47,514 bases of DNA from Phycisphaerae bacterium (GTDB lineage Bacteria > Planctomycetota > Phycisphaerae > Sedimentisphaerales > Anaerobacaceae), in assembly GCA_030619925.1 (NCBI GenBank), contig JAUXAL010000023.1, positions 1 through 47,514 of the forward strand, given 5' to 3'. The translations under genes were made by a program, and so were the position numbers. The notes beneath the pieces are model-generated. The model searched no databases. It had not been told where the DNA came from and was given only the letters and a program-made list of their open reading frames with translations. Shown here piece after piece: positions 26,179 to 33,803 of this stretch (positions are counted from its first letter, which is position 1; each line of letters begins with the position of its first letter).

Positions 26179-27576
26179 TCACAGGGTCCATCCCGCGCGA
26201 TAAAACTTGGTGATGTAGTTGTCCGCCTCCGGCGCATTGGTTGCCCTCATTTTTTCTGCGTCCCACTCAATTCTCTTACCGAGGCGTACGGCCAGGTTAC
26301 CTACCAGCAGAGCTTCGGTGAATGGTCCGGAGTACCAGAAGCCGGCCTTGGCATCTTGGGGCTTATTGTCCTTGCAGGCCTGGACCCATTCGGCATGGTG
26401 TCCGATTGACCTGGGCAGGGTTTGGGGCGGCTTTCCGTAATCCTTCATCTTAGATTCGGGGATTAATCTCGGTACACCAGCGTGGCTGGGACCAAGAAGC
26501 TTGCCCTTGTCGCCGACGAACAGAATACCATTGGTGCCAAGCCGGCGCTCTTGTTCAAGCTCCGGCGGACGCTCAGGTAACTGGCCGCCGTCATACCATA
26601 CGAGCTTCACCGGCGGGCGCTCGCCCTTGGCCGGGAAGTAATATGTAATGATGGACCACCTGGGGAAGGTTTCGTTATTGACCGGGCTCATCTCGGCCTC
26701 GGCGGCAATCGGCGCACCGAGGTCCAAGCAGAAAAAGGCAGGGTCGGCGTTGTGCACGGCCATATCCCCAAGCGCCCCACAACCAAAATCAAACCATCCG
26801 CGCCAGTTGAACGGACAATACGCCACAAGGTCGCCTTTCTTGCCTGGAAACTTTGCATACGGTCGCCAGGGCGCCGGGCCGAGCCACAGGTCCCAGTCCA
26901 ACGTTTCAGGCACCGGCCATGAGCCCTCGGGCCGGTCAATACCCTGAGGCCACCATGCCCTGCCAGGCGTGCCGGCCCTATCTGTCCAAACATGCACCTC
27001 CCGGACCGTACCGATTGCCCCATCGTGGATGAACTCGTAGGTCAGCCGAAGTCCCTCACCGGCGTGGCCCTGGTTGCCCATCTGCGTAACGACTCCGGTT
27101 TTGCGGGCCACCCTTGTCATTTCGCGGGCCTCGTAAATCGTGTGAGCCATCGGCTTCTCGCAATAGATGTGCTTGCGCATCTTCATCGCCATTATCGCAG
27201 CCGGGGCGTGTATGTGGTCCGGCGCGCCGATAACCACCGCGTCGATGTTCTTCTTTTCTTTTCTCAGCATCTGGCGAAAATCACGGTAGACCCTGGCACT
27301 GGGGAACGCTTTGAAGGTGCCCGCCGCCTTGCTCTGGTCCACATCACACAGCGCTACAATATTTTCACTGCTGACCGCCTTTAGGTCACTAGCCCCACGA
27401 CCACCGACACCGATACCGGCAATGTTGAGCTTTTCGCTCGGCGGGACATGACCGGGGCCTCCCAGCACATCCCGGGGCACAATCGTAAAGGCTGCAACCG
27501 CTGCCGCAGCACCCATAAACTGACGCCGTGAAATCTCTTTGTTCTGTTGTTTGTTCGTTCGTTCTTGCTTTTTCAT
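26179..27576 (-). CDS. Tat-exported Gfo/Idh/MocA oxidoreductase (triad 1)
   Basis: 465 residues. Signal SRRQFMGAAAAVAAF (R17-R18) and a VPRDVLGG end, NIAGIGVGGRGAS for the dinucleotide, VIGAPDHIHAPA, YCEKPMAHT (EKP intact) and GDMAVHNADPAF. The C-terminus reads YRAGWTL. The region ETLDWDLWLGPAPWRPYAK is almost word for word that of its neighbours at 24747 and 27753. AGGAAAGG precedes the ATG. It shares the twin-arginine route and must be exported already folded with its cofactor. A member of a tandem set of three; likely differing sugar or linkage preference is inference. Confidence 0.9.
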   Translation of the reverse strand: MKKQERTNKQQNKEISRRQFMGAAAAVAAFTIVPRDVLGGPGHVPPSEKLNIAGIGVGGRGASDLKAVSSENIVALCDVDQSKAAGTFKAFPSARVYRDFRQMLRKEKKNIDAVVIGAPDHIHAPAAIMAMKMRKHIYCEKPMAHTIYEAREMTRVARKTGVVTQMGNQGHAGEGLRLTYEFIHDGAIGTVREVHVWTDRAGTPGRAWWPQGIDRPEGSWPVPETLDWDLWLGPAPWRPYAKFPGKKGDLVAYCPFNWRGWFDFGCGALGDMAVHNADPAFFCLDLGAPIAAEAEMSPVNNETFPRWSIITYYFPAKGERPPVKLVWYDGGQLPERPPELEQERRLGTNGILFVGDKGKLLGPSHAGVPRLIPESKMKDYGKPPQTLPRSIGHHAEWVQACKDNKPQDAKAGFWYSGPFTEALLVGNLAVRLGKRIEWDAEKMRATNAPEADNYITKFYRAGWTL

Positions 27577-27598
27577 ATACCTTTCCTCTTATTTAGTG

Positions 27599-27624
27599 GT
27601 ACGGGCTGTTCGCAAACAGCCCGT
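27599..27624. repeat. TACGGGCTGTT palindrome
   Basis: TACGGGCTGTT-CGCA-AACAGCCCGTA: perfect 11-bp stem with a 4-base loop, 22 bases upstream of the oxidoreductase start at 27576, on the side of its promoter. Confidence 0.65.
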
Positions 27625-27627
27625 ACA

Positions 27628-27676
27628 GCCATCCCCAAGCTCGTCCCAATTCTTTGGGACTCGCTTGAGGCTGCCA
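27628..27676. repeat. GCCATCCCCAAGC/CTTGAGGCTGCCA element, copy 2
   Basis: Same flanks as 15058-15111, but the hairpin inside is GTCCCAA-TTC-TTTGGGAC instead of GGACTCC...GGAGTCC. Confidence 0.7.
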
Positions 27677-27682
27677 CCCATC

Positions 27683-27755
27683 AGAAGTCAGATGTCAGAA
27701 ATCAGAAGTCAGATTGTCTGTTCTCTGTCTTCTGTTCTCTGTTTTCTGTCTTCTA
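27683..27755. repeat. CAGAAGTCAGA/CTGTTCTCTGT degenerate array (noncoding)
   Basis: AGAAGTCAGATGTCAGAAAT followed by TGTTCTCTGTCTTCTGTTCT: the noncoding counterpart of the array that encodes the signal peptide at 24543-24655. Confidence 0.65.
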
Positions 27756-29192
27756 CAAGGACCATCCGTCGCGATAAGGTTCATTGACGTATTTGTTCGC
27801 CTCATCATCGTTAGTAACCTTCATGTTTTTACCATCCCACAGCAGCTTTTTGCCTAAACGGCGAATGGCCAGGTTACCCATCACAACGGCTTCGGTCATT
27901 GGACCGGAGTAATCAAAGTTTGAACAGGCCGACTCGCCGCTACTACTCTGCGAAGCACGAGCCTTGCAGGCCCTGACCCAATCTTGTTCGTGACCATCCT
28001 GGCCGCCCTCTATCCTGGGCAGAGTTTTCGGCGGACGCTCGTATTCCTGCATCAGCTTCTCCGGTATCAGCCGGGGACTGTCACCGTACTCGCCGCACCT
28101 CAATACGCCCTTGTCGCCAATAAACAGGACGTTGCTCTTGGCCTGCTCTAACCTTCGGCCCGGTTCCAAGGCATCCGGCCGCGGTGGCTTCAAACCACCA
28201 TCATACCAGTGTAGTTTAACCGGGGGCATGCCTTTACGGGCAGGAAACTCGTAACGAACGATAGAAGCTGTTGGGAACGATTCGGTACTTAGCCCTCGTT
28301 TGCCCCAACCTCCAGGTACCGGACGTACGTGCATTGCAGCGCAGGCTTCGACACTGCTGGGATAGCGCAGTTTCAGCGCCCAGAAGACAGGGTCAAGCAC
28401 ATGGCAGGCCATATCACCTAACGCTCCGCATCCGAAATCCCACCAGCCTCGCCACAGTTTCGGCAAATAAACGGGATGATACGGGCGCCATGGTGCCGGG
28501 CCGAGCCACAAATCCCAGTCCAGCGACTCCGGCACGGGTGGCCTGTCCGTTGGCCGGTCAGCGTCCTGCGGCCAAATCGGCCTGTTGGTCCAGGCGTGGA
28601 CCTCACGCACATCACCGATGGCCCCATCCCAGAGCCATTCGCAAATCAAGCGGACTCCTTCACCGGAGTGGCCCTGGTTGCCCATCTGAGTGGCGACTTT
28701 GTACTTGCGGGCCGCCTCGGTCAGCACACGGGCTTCATAGACCGTACGCGTCAGCGGTTTTTGCACATATACGTGTTTGCCCCGCCTCATTGCCGCCATC
28801 GTGATTACAGCGTGCGTATGGTCCGGCGTAGCGACAATCACCGCATCGATGTTTTTCTGCTTATCCAACATCTTGCGGAAATCGCTGTATACCCTGGCCT
28901 TCGGATATTCTTCGCATACTCCGCCGGCATAAGCGGCATCCACGTCGCACAGCGCGACGATGTTTTCAGTTTTGCATGCTCCTACGTTGCTTTTACCCAT
29001 ACCGCCAACGCCGATGCCGGCTATATTGAGCTTTTCGCTCGGGGGCCTATACCTGCGTCCTCCGAGCACTTGCCGGGGCACAATCGTAAATGCCATTGCT
29101 GCCGCCGCGGCGCCGCCCATAAAATCACGCCGAGACACCCGACGAAGGCGGGTCTGATCCTGCTGTTTGTTAGTTTGTTTCCGGTCTTTCAT
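27753..29192 (-). CDS. Tat-exported Gfo/Idh/MocA oxidoreductase (triad 1, QKP variant)
   Basis: 479 residues from the ATG at 29192, which has AAGGA eight bases upstream; the longer frame to 29222 lacks one. Signal SRRDFMGGAAAAAMAF (R21-R22), NIAGIGVGGMGKS, VATPDHTHAVIT, then YVQKPLTRT: the glutamate of EKP is glutamine while the lysine is kept. GDMACHVLDPVF carries the His/Asp motif; the C-terminus reads YRDGWSL. Residues 12-18 (DQTRLRR), between the start and the twin arginines, are encoded by a CCCGACGAAGGCGGG palindrome. Same family and neighbourhood as 24747 and 26179. Substrate unknown. Confidence 0.88.
   Translation of the reverse strand: MKDRKQTNKQQDQTRLRRVSRRDFMGGAAAAAMAFTIVPRQVLGGRRYRPPSEKLNIAGIGVGGMGKSNVGACKTENIVALCDVDAAYAGGVCEEYPKARVYSDFRKMLDKQKNIDAVIVATPDHTHAVITMAAMRRGKHVYVQKPLTRTVYEARVLTEAARKYKVATQMGNQGHSGEGVRLICEWLWDGAIGDVREVHAWTNRPIWPQDADRPTDRPPVPESLDWDLWLGPAPWRPYHPVYLPKLWRGWWDFGCGALGDMACHVLDPVFWALKLRYPSSVEACAAMHVRPVPGGWGKRGLSTESFPTASIVRYEFPARKGMPPVKLHWYDGGLKPPRPDALEPGRRLEQAKSNVLFIGDKGVLRCGEYGDSPRLIPEKLMQEYERPPKTLPRIEGGQDGHEQDWVRACKARASQSSSGESACSNFDYSGPMTEAVVMGNLAIRRLGKKLLWDGKNMKVTNDDEANKYVNEPYRDGWSL
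29137..29160. repeat. Family A palindrome before the twin-arginine motif
   Basis: CCCGACGAAGGCGGG followed by TCTGATCC, read in frame on the minus strand as DQTRLRR. Confidence 0.7.
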
Positions 29193-29238
29193 ATTCGTAT
29201 TCCTTAAATAAACAATCGCCATTTAAACTGTCTAAAAC

Positions 29239-29260
29239 CCCGCCGAAGGCGGGCTTAATC
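29239..29260. repeat. Family A palindrome, intergenic copy
   Basis: CCCGCCGAAGGCGGG followed by CTTAATC, between the stop of the DUF1080 lipoprotein gene and the start of the next oxidoreductase. Confidence 0.7.
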
Positions 29261-29262
29261 GG

Positions 29263-30423
29263 TTACAATTCAACCAGCCAAATGTTACGGTATTGCACGG
29301 CATTGCCGTGGTCCTGCAGATATATGCCGCCCCGCTGGGTTACATCACCGCCCGTGGCTGCCTTAGTCACCTTCGAGACTTTTACATTATCATGTATTTT
29401 CACGCCGTTGTGGATTACTGTCATGCGGGCGTCTCTGATTAGCTTGCCGGTACTGTCGAAACGTGGAGCCTGGAACGTAATGTCATAGGTTTGCCATTGC
29501 ATCGGCGGGGCACACATGTTTACCAGGGGCGGCGCGACCTTGTAGATTCCGCCGCATTCGTTGTCCATGCCTTCAAGGCCGTAGCTGTCGAGCACCTGCA
29601 CTTCATATCGCCCCTGGAGGTACACGCCGCTGTTGCCGCGTTTCTGGCCGCGCGCATCGGGCATAAACGGCGTGCGAAATTCCAGATGCAGCTTCACATC
29701 GGCGAACTCCTTTTTAGTTATAATCGAACCGGTGCGCGGCTCGACTTCCATCGCACCTGCCTTCAGCAGTTTCCACTGGACCGACTCATCACCTGATTTC
29801 TTACTTATACGCTTCCACGCATCAAAGTCTTTGCCGTCGAAGAGCACAACTGCACCTGCGGGCGGCTTGGCCCCCAATGTAGGTGACAGCCGAATCTCTC
29901 TTTCCACTGCAAAGCTGCCGGTCGTGTCTTCGTCCTCGAAAGTCCCGGTGAACTTCCTACCTTCAATCGCCCCCTGGACCTGGAGCTCGGCATCTTCGTA
30001 TCTGGCCAGCCCTGCAAAGAGTACCACTGGGCCTTCACGGCGGCCCTGGAGCACCGCCACAGGCTCCTCGCGTGTATCAAACCGGCCATAGAAATTGGCC
30101 CTGTATGTGCCTTTACCCAAAGCTATTACCTGCGCTACCAGCGGCCCCGAATCACTTTCGTCATCCAGTTTCCAGCTTCCCTGCCAGTCGCCCATGGCAG
30201 GGTCGGCGGCCTCGATGGCACGCCTGGCCTCAAGAGCCGGACCGCTGACCAACAGATCCGCGCAGGAGGATAGGAACAGAGACAGAAACAGCAGTGATAT
30301 CAAAGCAACAGTCCCGCCGAAGGCAGGCTTGATCCAGTCCAGCCCGACGAAGTCGGGTTTGATCCAGTCCAGGGCTTCGCCCTGGCCGTCGTTAATTAAA
30401 GAACTATACTTTCCGTTTTTCAT
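29263..30423 (-). CDS. DUF1080 (3-keto-disaccharide hydrolase-like) lipoprotein
   Basis: 386 residues from the ATG at 30423, which has GGAGG five bases upstream. Lipoprotein signal TVALISLLFLSLFLSSC ends at Cys54, unusually far in, because 25 residues (13-37) containing LDWIKPDFVG and LDWIKPAFGG are encoded by tandem palindromic repeats. Residues ~75-180 form a small beta-rich domain (WQGSWKLDDES, GTYRANFYGRFD). Residues ~190-386 are the DUF1080 domain: VVLFDGKDFDAWKRI, GNSGVYLQGRYEVQVLDSYG, MQWQTYDITFQAP, GGIYLQDHGNAVQYRNIW. It probably cleaves or hydrates oxidised glycosides at the membrane. It sits directly behind the HEAT gene. Confidence 0.85.
   Translation of the reverse strand: MKNGKYSSLINDGQGEALDWIKPDFVGLDWIKPAFGGTVALISLLFLSLFLSSCADLLVSGPALEARRAIEAADPAMGDWQGSWKLDDESDSGPLVAQVIALGKGTYRANFYGRFDTREEPVAVLQGRREGPVVLFAGLARYEDAELQVQGAIEGRKFTGTFEDEDTTGSFAVEREIRLSPTLGAKPPAGAVVLFDGKDFDAWKRISKKSGDESVQWKLLKAGAMEVEPRTGSIITKKEFADVKLHLEFRTPFMPDARGQKRGNSGVYLQGRYEVQVLDSYGLEGMDNECGGIYKVAPPLVNMCAPPMQWQTYDITFQAPRFDSTGKLIRDARMTVIHNGVKIHDNVKVSKVTKAATGGDVTQRGGIYLQDHGNAVQYRNIWLVEL
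30309..30390. repeat. Tandem ~30-bp palindromic repeat inside the lipoprotein signal
   Basis: Three units with the spacer GATCCAGTCCAG: CCCGCCGAAGGCAGG, CCCGACGAAGTCGGG and GGGCTTCGCCC. Units 2 and 3 are 30 bases apart, i.e. ten codons, so copy-number change keeps the frame. Confidence 0.8.
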
Positions 30424-30441
30424 TGTTACCTCCGGAATCAT

Positions 30442-30595
30442 AACTTTTTCTCCTGTATAATGCCTGATTTTGTCGGTTAATTAAACCAGGGACGCCTCCT
30501 CTATGGGAAACGGTAACGATTTTGAAACCATTACACGAACTTCAGAGACTTTAGCCACGAATTTTCAATTCATTTCAATTAGTGCTGATTCGCGG
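30442..30595. other. 154-bp intergenic spacer
   Basis: Contains TTAATTAAACCAG, GGAAACGGTAACG...ACCATTACACG and ATTTTCAATTCATTTCAATT; no clear promoter or hairpin terminator recognised. Confidence 0.4.
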
Positions 30596-32062
30596 TTAAC
30601 TTTCTTTTTCGTTTACCTTCACCTGTATCTTTAATCGGTCAATCTGATTCATTACTTCCTGCGCCTGTTTACGCAGCGAATCATTCTTCGAAGTTTGGAT
30701 GATTCTATTGAGCACTGCCTTGGTCTGTTGAGCCCACCGAAGGCGGGTTTGATCCATTCCTGGACTTTCGTAAATGCCCTCGGCAATTTTAACGACTGCA
30801 AATTCCGCTTCCCTGAATAAAGTCTCGTCCTGGAGGTAATCTGCGGCCATCAGCAGTGCGTCAAGAGATTTAGTGTTGGCCAGCCCTGAAAGCACCCTTT
30901 TCTTTTCTCCCGCGTCCGGTGCCAGGCTCATTGCTGTGCTGTACATTCCAATCGTCTCTTTAACCGGTCGGATACCATCAAACCCGAGAAGTCGGACAGC
31001 CCCCCGCAGGGCCAGAATCCGGTGTAGTTTGTTGTCGGAACTCTCGGCTACCTTCAGCAGGTCAGGTGCCGGCTCGGGAGTAGGCCAGTCCGCCAGGGCA
31101 CGAATAGCAGCGCCCTGGATTTCGGCGTTGCTGCTATTCAGCGCTTCGCGAAGGCAGGGCAAAGCGCCGCTATCACCTATTTTGCCAAGCACGCTCAGCA
31201 GAGACGACCGTCTTTCGATATCTTTAACTGAAGGCAACACAGCCAGCACCGCCTCAGCCTGCCGGTTCTTGTCTTCGATTTTATGGGCAACAGCGGCCAC
31301 TGTCCTCTCGGCTTGGTTGCGGTCGGATGAGCTTTGTACGTTTATCAGAAGATCGACCAACGCCGGCAGATGCTGCGGGCCGGCAATGACTTTTAAGACC
31401 TTGAACGATTCGGCTCGGACCCGGCCAACGGCCGGTCTGCTCATACCCAGCGTTGCTGGGCGGTCCGAATCCTTCGCGGTTTTCAATAAAGTGCTCACGC
31501 CTGCGGAGATATTGCGCCGGCCTACACTGCTAATCAGTTCGACTTTTGCCTTCGGGTCAGCCTTTGGAATGCCCGCCAAAATGGCTCCATCAACCGTTGG
31601 GCCGCGCAGACGATACAAGCTCTCGCGGGCGGTCTTCTGTTCATCACCACTGGTAGCTGCCGCCGTCTGTGCCAATAAGCCAACGGTCGAGGCGTTACCG
31701 AGCTGGCCTAATGCCCTCAAGGCTGCAATCCGAACAGACTCGTCTGCGGCCTTCGCAGCGGTGATAACCGCCGGCAAAGCGGCCGCGTCACCGCGGTCGC
31801 CCAGGGCCGAGAGTAACTGCACCTGACTGGTAACTGAAAGATTCGGCAGCTCTTTGGCCAAAACCTTTGTTACTTCTGTCCCGGGCATTTCTTTTACCAT
31901 TGCTATGGCCACGGCCTGCATTTCCTGATCATCGCTCCTGAGGACGTCGAGGACTATCCCGATGGCCTCATCCTGCGGCTGCTCGGAAGCAGCAAAGCAA
32001 ACAGCATAAGAGCACAACAGCAAAACAGTTAGAGAGTTACAAATGTTGCACTTGGTTCTCAT
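30596..32062 (-). CDS. Secreted HEAT-repeat protein
   Basis: 488 residues with a Sec signal (NSLTVLLLCSYAVCFA). Almost the entire mature part is HEAT-like helical repeats (for example VLRSDDQEMQAVAIAMVKEM, LPAVITAAKAADESVRIAAL, ALPCLREALNSSNAEIQGAA), an all-helical scaffold for binding other proteins in the periplasm. Two GC palindromes are read in frame: about residues 201-206 (ATLGMSR, in a loop) and 436-443 (DQTRLRW). It begins nine bases after the ThuA-HEAT stop, so the two are surely co-transcribed. No enzymatic motif seen. Confidence 0.82.
   Translation of the reverse strand: MRTKCNICNSLTVLLLCSYAVCFAASEQPQDEAIGIVLDVLRSDDQEMQAVAIAMVKEMPGTEVTKVLAKELPNLSVTSQVQLLSALGDRGDAAALPAVITAAKAADESVRIAALRALGQLGNASTVGLLAQTAAATSGDEQKTARESLYRLRGPTVDGAILAGIPKADPKAKVELISSVGRRNISAGVSTLLKTAKDSDRPATLGMSRPAVGRVRAESFKVLKVIAGPQHLPALVDLLINVQSSSDRNQAERTVAAVAHKIEDKNRQAEAVLAVLPSVKDIERRSSLLSVLGKIGDSGALPCLREALNSSNAEIQGAAIRALADWPTPEPAPDLLKVAESSDNKLHRILALRGAVRLLGFDGIRPVKETIGMYSTAMSLAPDAGEKKRVLSGLANTKSLDALLMAADYLQDETLFREAEFAVVKIAEGIYESPGMDQTRLRWAQQTKAVLNRIIQTSKNDSLRKQAQEVMNQIDRLKIQVKVNEKES
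30733..30756. repeat. Family A palindrome in the HEAT gene
   Basis: CCCACCGAAGGCGGG followed by TTTGATCC, read on the minus strand as DQTRLRW, the same peptide frame as the copy at 29137. Confidence 0.7.
31446..31460. repeat. CCCAGCGTTGCTGGG palindrome in the HEAT gene
   Basis: CCCAGC-GTT-GCTGGG, read in frame within RPATLGMSRPAV, between two HEAT helices. Confidence 0.5.
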
Positions 32063-32071
32063 TTTTTACCG

Positions 32072-33721
32072 TTACCTTTTCGTCGCGCTGATTACGCCCC
32101 GCAGTGCAGCGGTACGAATCGGCTTAGGCATGTCCTCTTTCTGAAGTTCCCTGTAGATGGCTAAAGCCTGAGTTTTGTTGCCCTGGGCAGCGAGCTGGTC
32201 GGCGCACCTCAAATAAGCATCCAGAACCGACATTCGCAATTTGCCGCTCGTCTCGTCCTTTGCTTTTGCCAGCGCTTTAGTGGCCCCGGAACCGGCGATT
32301 CGGCCAAGAGCGGCAGCAGCGGCGGCAGCTATCGTCTGGTCGCGATTGCCAACAAGTCTGCTAAGAGCACGAACCGCTCTTTTGTCACGACGCTGACCCA
32401 ACGAGTTGATTATACCGACTTTCGCCTTACCCCTTGCTTTTGGTAAGGCCTTGCGCAATGCCTCATTGACAGCTGTACCGGGTATGCGCTCCAGGGCATA
32501 TCTGGCCATATCAGAGGTTTCGGCGTCGGTCAGCATCTTACCTAAGGCCGGCACGGACCGCCTGGTGCCAATAATGCTCAATTGCCTGCAGACAAACTGC
32601 TTGCCGGCCCGCATTGCATGTGAGTCGAGCACCTCCAGCAGGCCTTCCTCAATTCGCCTCAGCTCCGCAGGTGAACCATGTGCCTGGCGCACACGGTCGC
32701 TTATCTCGGTGAGCGCCAGACGGCTTTGGCCCCAATCGTACGTCTTAACCTTTTCCAGTAATTCTTCCATCTCTGACCCCTTTCCTGAACTAATCATAGG
32801 CTTCGGTTTCATATCAACTTTATAGTCACCAAATGCAAACTGAATACCGTCGAGATAGTGCCGCAGGACCGCCGGGTTCCAGAAGATGTGGTCGTTGTGT
32901 CCCAGTGAGCAGTAGAATATGCGTCCTCTACCCCAGCTCTTGACCCAACTGATACCGGTATCGGTATCCGTTGGTTTGAACTCCTTAACGTTACGGGTGG
33001 CTTCATCGCTCACATCGAGACTCATCAGAACAAGCTGCTTGTCCCGCGAATACAGTGGCGGGTCTGTTCGATAAATCTCATCATTTATCTTGAATCCTTT
33101 ACCCTTGAAGGCTTTGGTCAGCGGATGGTCGGGCTCATCAATCTTAATCGCCCAGGTCCCGTTGGCGCGCCAGGGATGACCGGTAAACTTACCGCCCATC
33201 ATTTCCATCGCTTCCGGCCAGTCGTTAAAATTGTCCGTAGCTGCGTGAATACCCACTATGCCCTTTCCGCGTTTGACAAAGTTCATCAGACTTTTGCACA
33301 GCTGGCCGGTACGTTCGGGATTGAACTTAAGGCCGGTGGTATTATTAAAGCAGACCGCGTCAAATTGCTTTAGGTTCTCCGGCTTGAATATGGACATGTC
33401 GTTGGTGATTACGGTCTCGAACGCCCCGGTCTTTTTCCCCAAGATTTCGAGGGCTTTATTGCCCACGGGGATAGATTTGTGGAAGAAGCCTTCACACAGC
33501 CAGAAAACCAGGAGTTTGCGCGGCCTGGCGGGCCTGACGGTGGGCCTTCTCGGCACCGCCTTTTCTATTTCTCGCACTTCTTCCGGCGTTACTTCCCGCA
33601 GCTTCGCCGGCGAGACCGCGGCGACGGGGCTTATCAACAGTGACAGGCACAAGGCGACAAGCAGTGCGATGGGTTCCCGCAAAGCGGGGTCCCTGCTAAT
33701 TTGTTTTGACCTTCGAATCAT
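32072..33721 (-). CDS. ThuA-domain protein with C-terminal HEAT repeats
   Basis: 549 residues from the ATG at 33721, behind AAGGAG with a five-base spacer; the upstream ATG at 33736 lacks one. A signal peptide (ALLVALCLSLLISPVAA) is followed by a ThuA (trehalose-utilisation type, class I glutamine-amidotransferase-like fold) domain at ~45-290: RKLLVFWLCEGFFHKSIP, FDAVCFNNTTG, KGIVGIHAATDNFNDWPE, GGKFTGHPW. HEAT repeats fill ~325-549. ThuA proteins accompany sugar oxidoreductases and have been linked to 3-keto-sugar metabolism. A family B palindrome encodes SRDPALREP (about 9-17), just before the hydrophobic core. Head of a two-gene unit with the HEAT protein. Confidence 0.85.
   Translation of the reverse strand: MIRRSKQISRDPALREPIALLVALCLSLLISPVAAVSPAKLREVTPEEVREIEKAVPRRPTVRPARPRKLLVFWLCEGFFHKSIPVGNKALEILGKKTGAFETVITNDMSIFKPENLKQFDAVCFNNTTGLKFNPERTGQLCKSLMNFVKRGKGIVGIHAATDNFNDWPEAMEMMGGKFTGHPWRANGTWAIKIDEPDHPLTKAFKGKGFKINDEIYRTDPPLYSRDKQLVLMSLDVSDEATRNVKEFKPTDTDTGISWVKSWGRGRIFYCSLGHNDHIFWNPAVLRHYLDGIQFAFGDYKVDMKPKPMISSGKGSEMEELLEKVKTYDWGQSRLALTEISDRVRQAHGSPAELRRIEEGLLEVLDSHAMRAGKQFVCRQLSIIGTRRSVPALGKMLTDAETSDMARYALERIPGTAVNEALRKALPKARGKAKVGIINSLGQRRDKRAVRALSRLVGNRDQTIAAAAAAALGRIAGSGATKALAKAKDETSGKLRMSVLDAYLRCADQLAAQGNKTQALAIYRELQKEDMPKPIRTAALRGVISATKR
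33671..33693. repeat. Family B palindrome before the ThuA signal core
   Basis: GGGTTCCCGC-AAA-GCGGGGTCCC, read in frame as DPALREP. Confidence 0.75.
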
Positions 33722-33736
33722 TTTGGCTCCTTTCAT

Positions 33737-33803
33737 TCTCGATTCTCGATTCTTGATTCTCGATTCTCGTCGAGTATCTAGTATCCAGTATCGAGTATCG
33801 AGT
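33737..33803. repeat. CGATTCT / GAGTATC degenerate array
   Basis: CTCGATTCTCGATTCTTGAT and CTCGATTCTCG, then GAGTATCTAGTATCCAGTAT and CGAGTATCGAG: 8-base quasi-tandem units directly upstream of the ThuA gene, of the same type as at 2545 and 24588. Confidence 0.65.
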
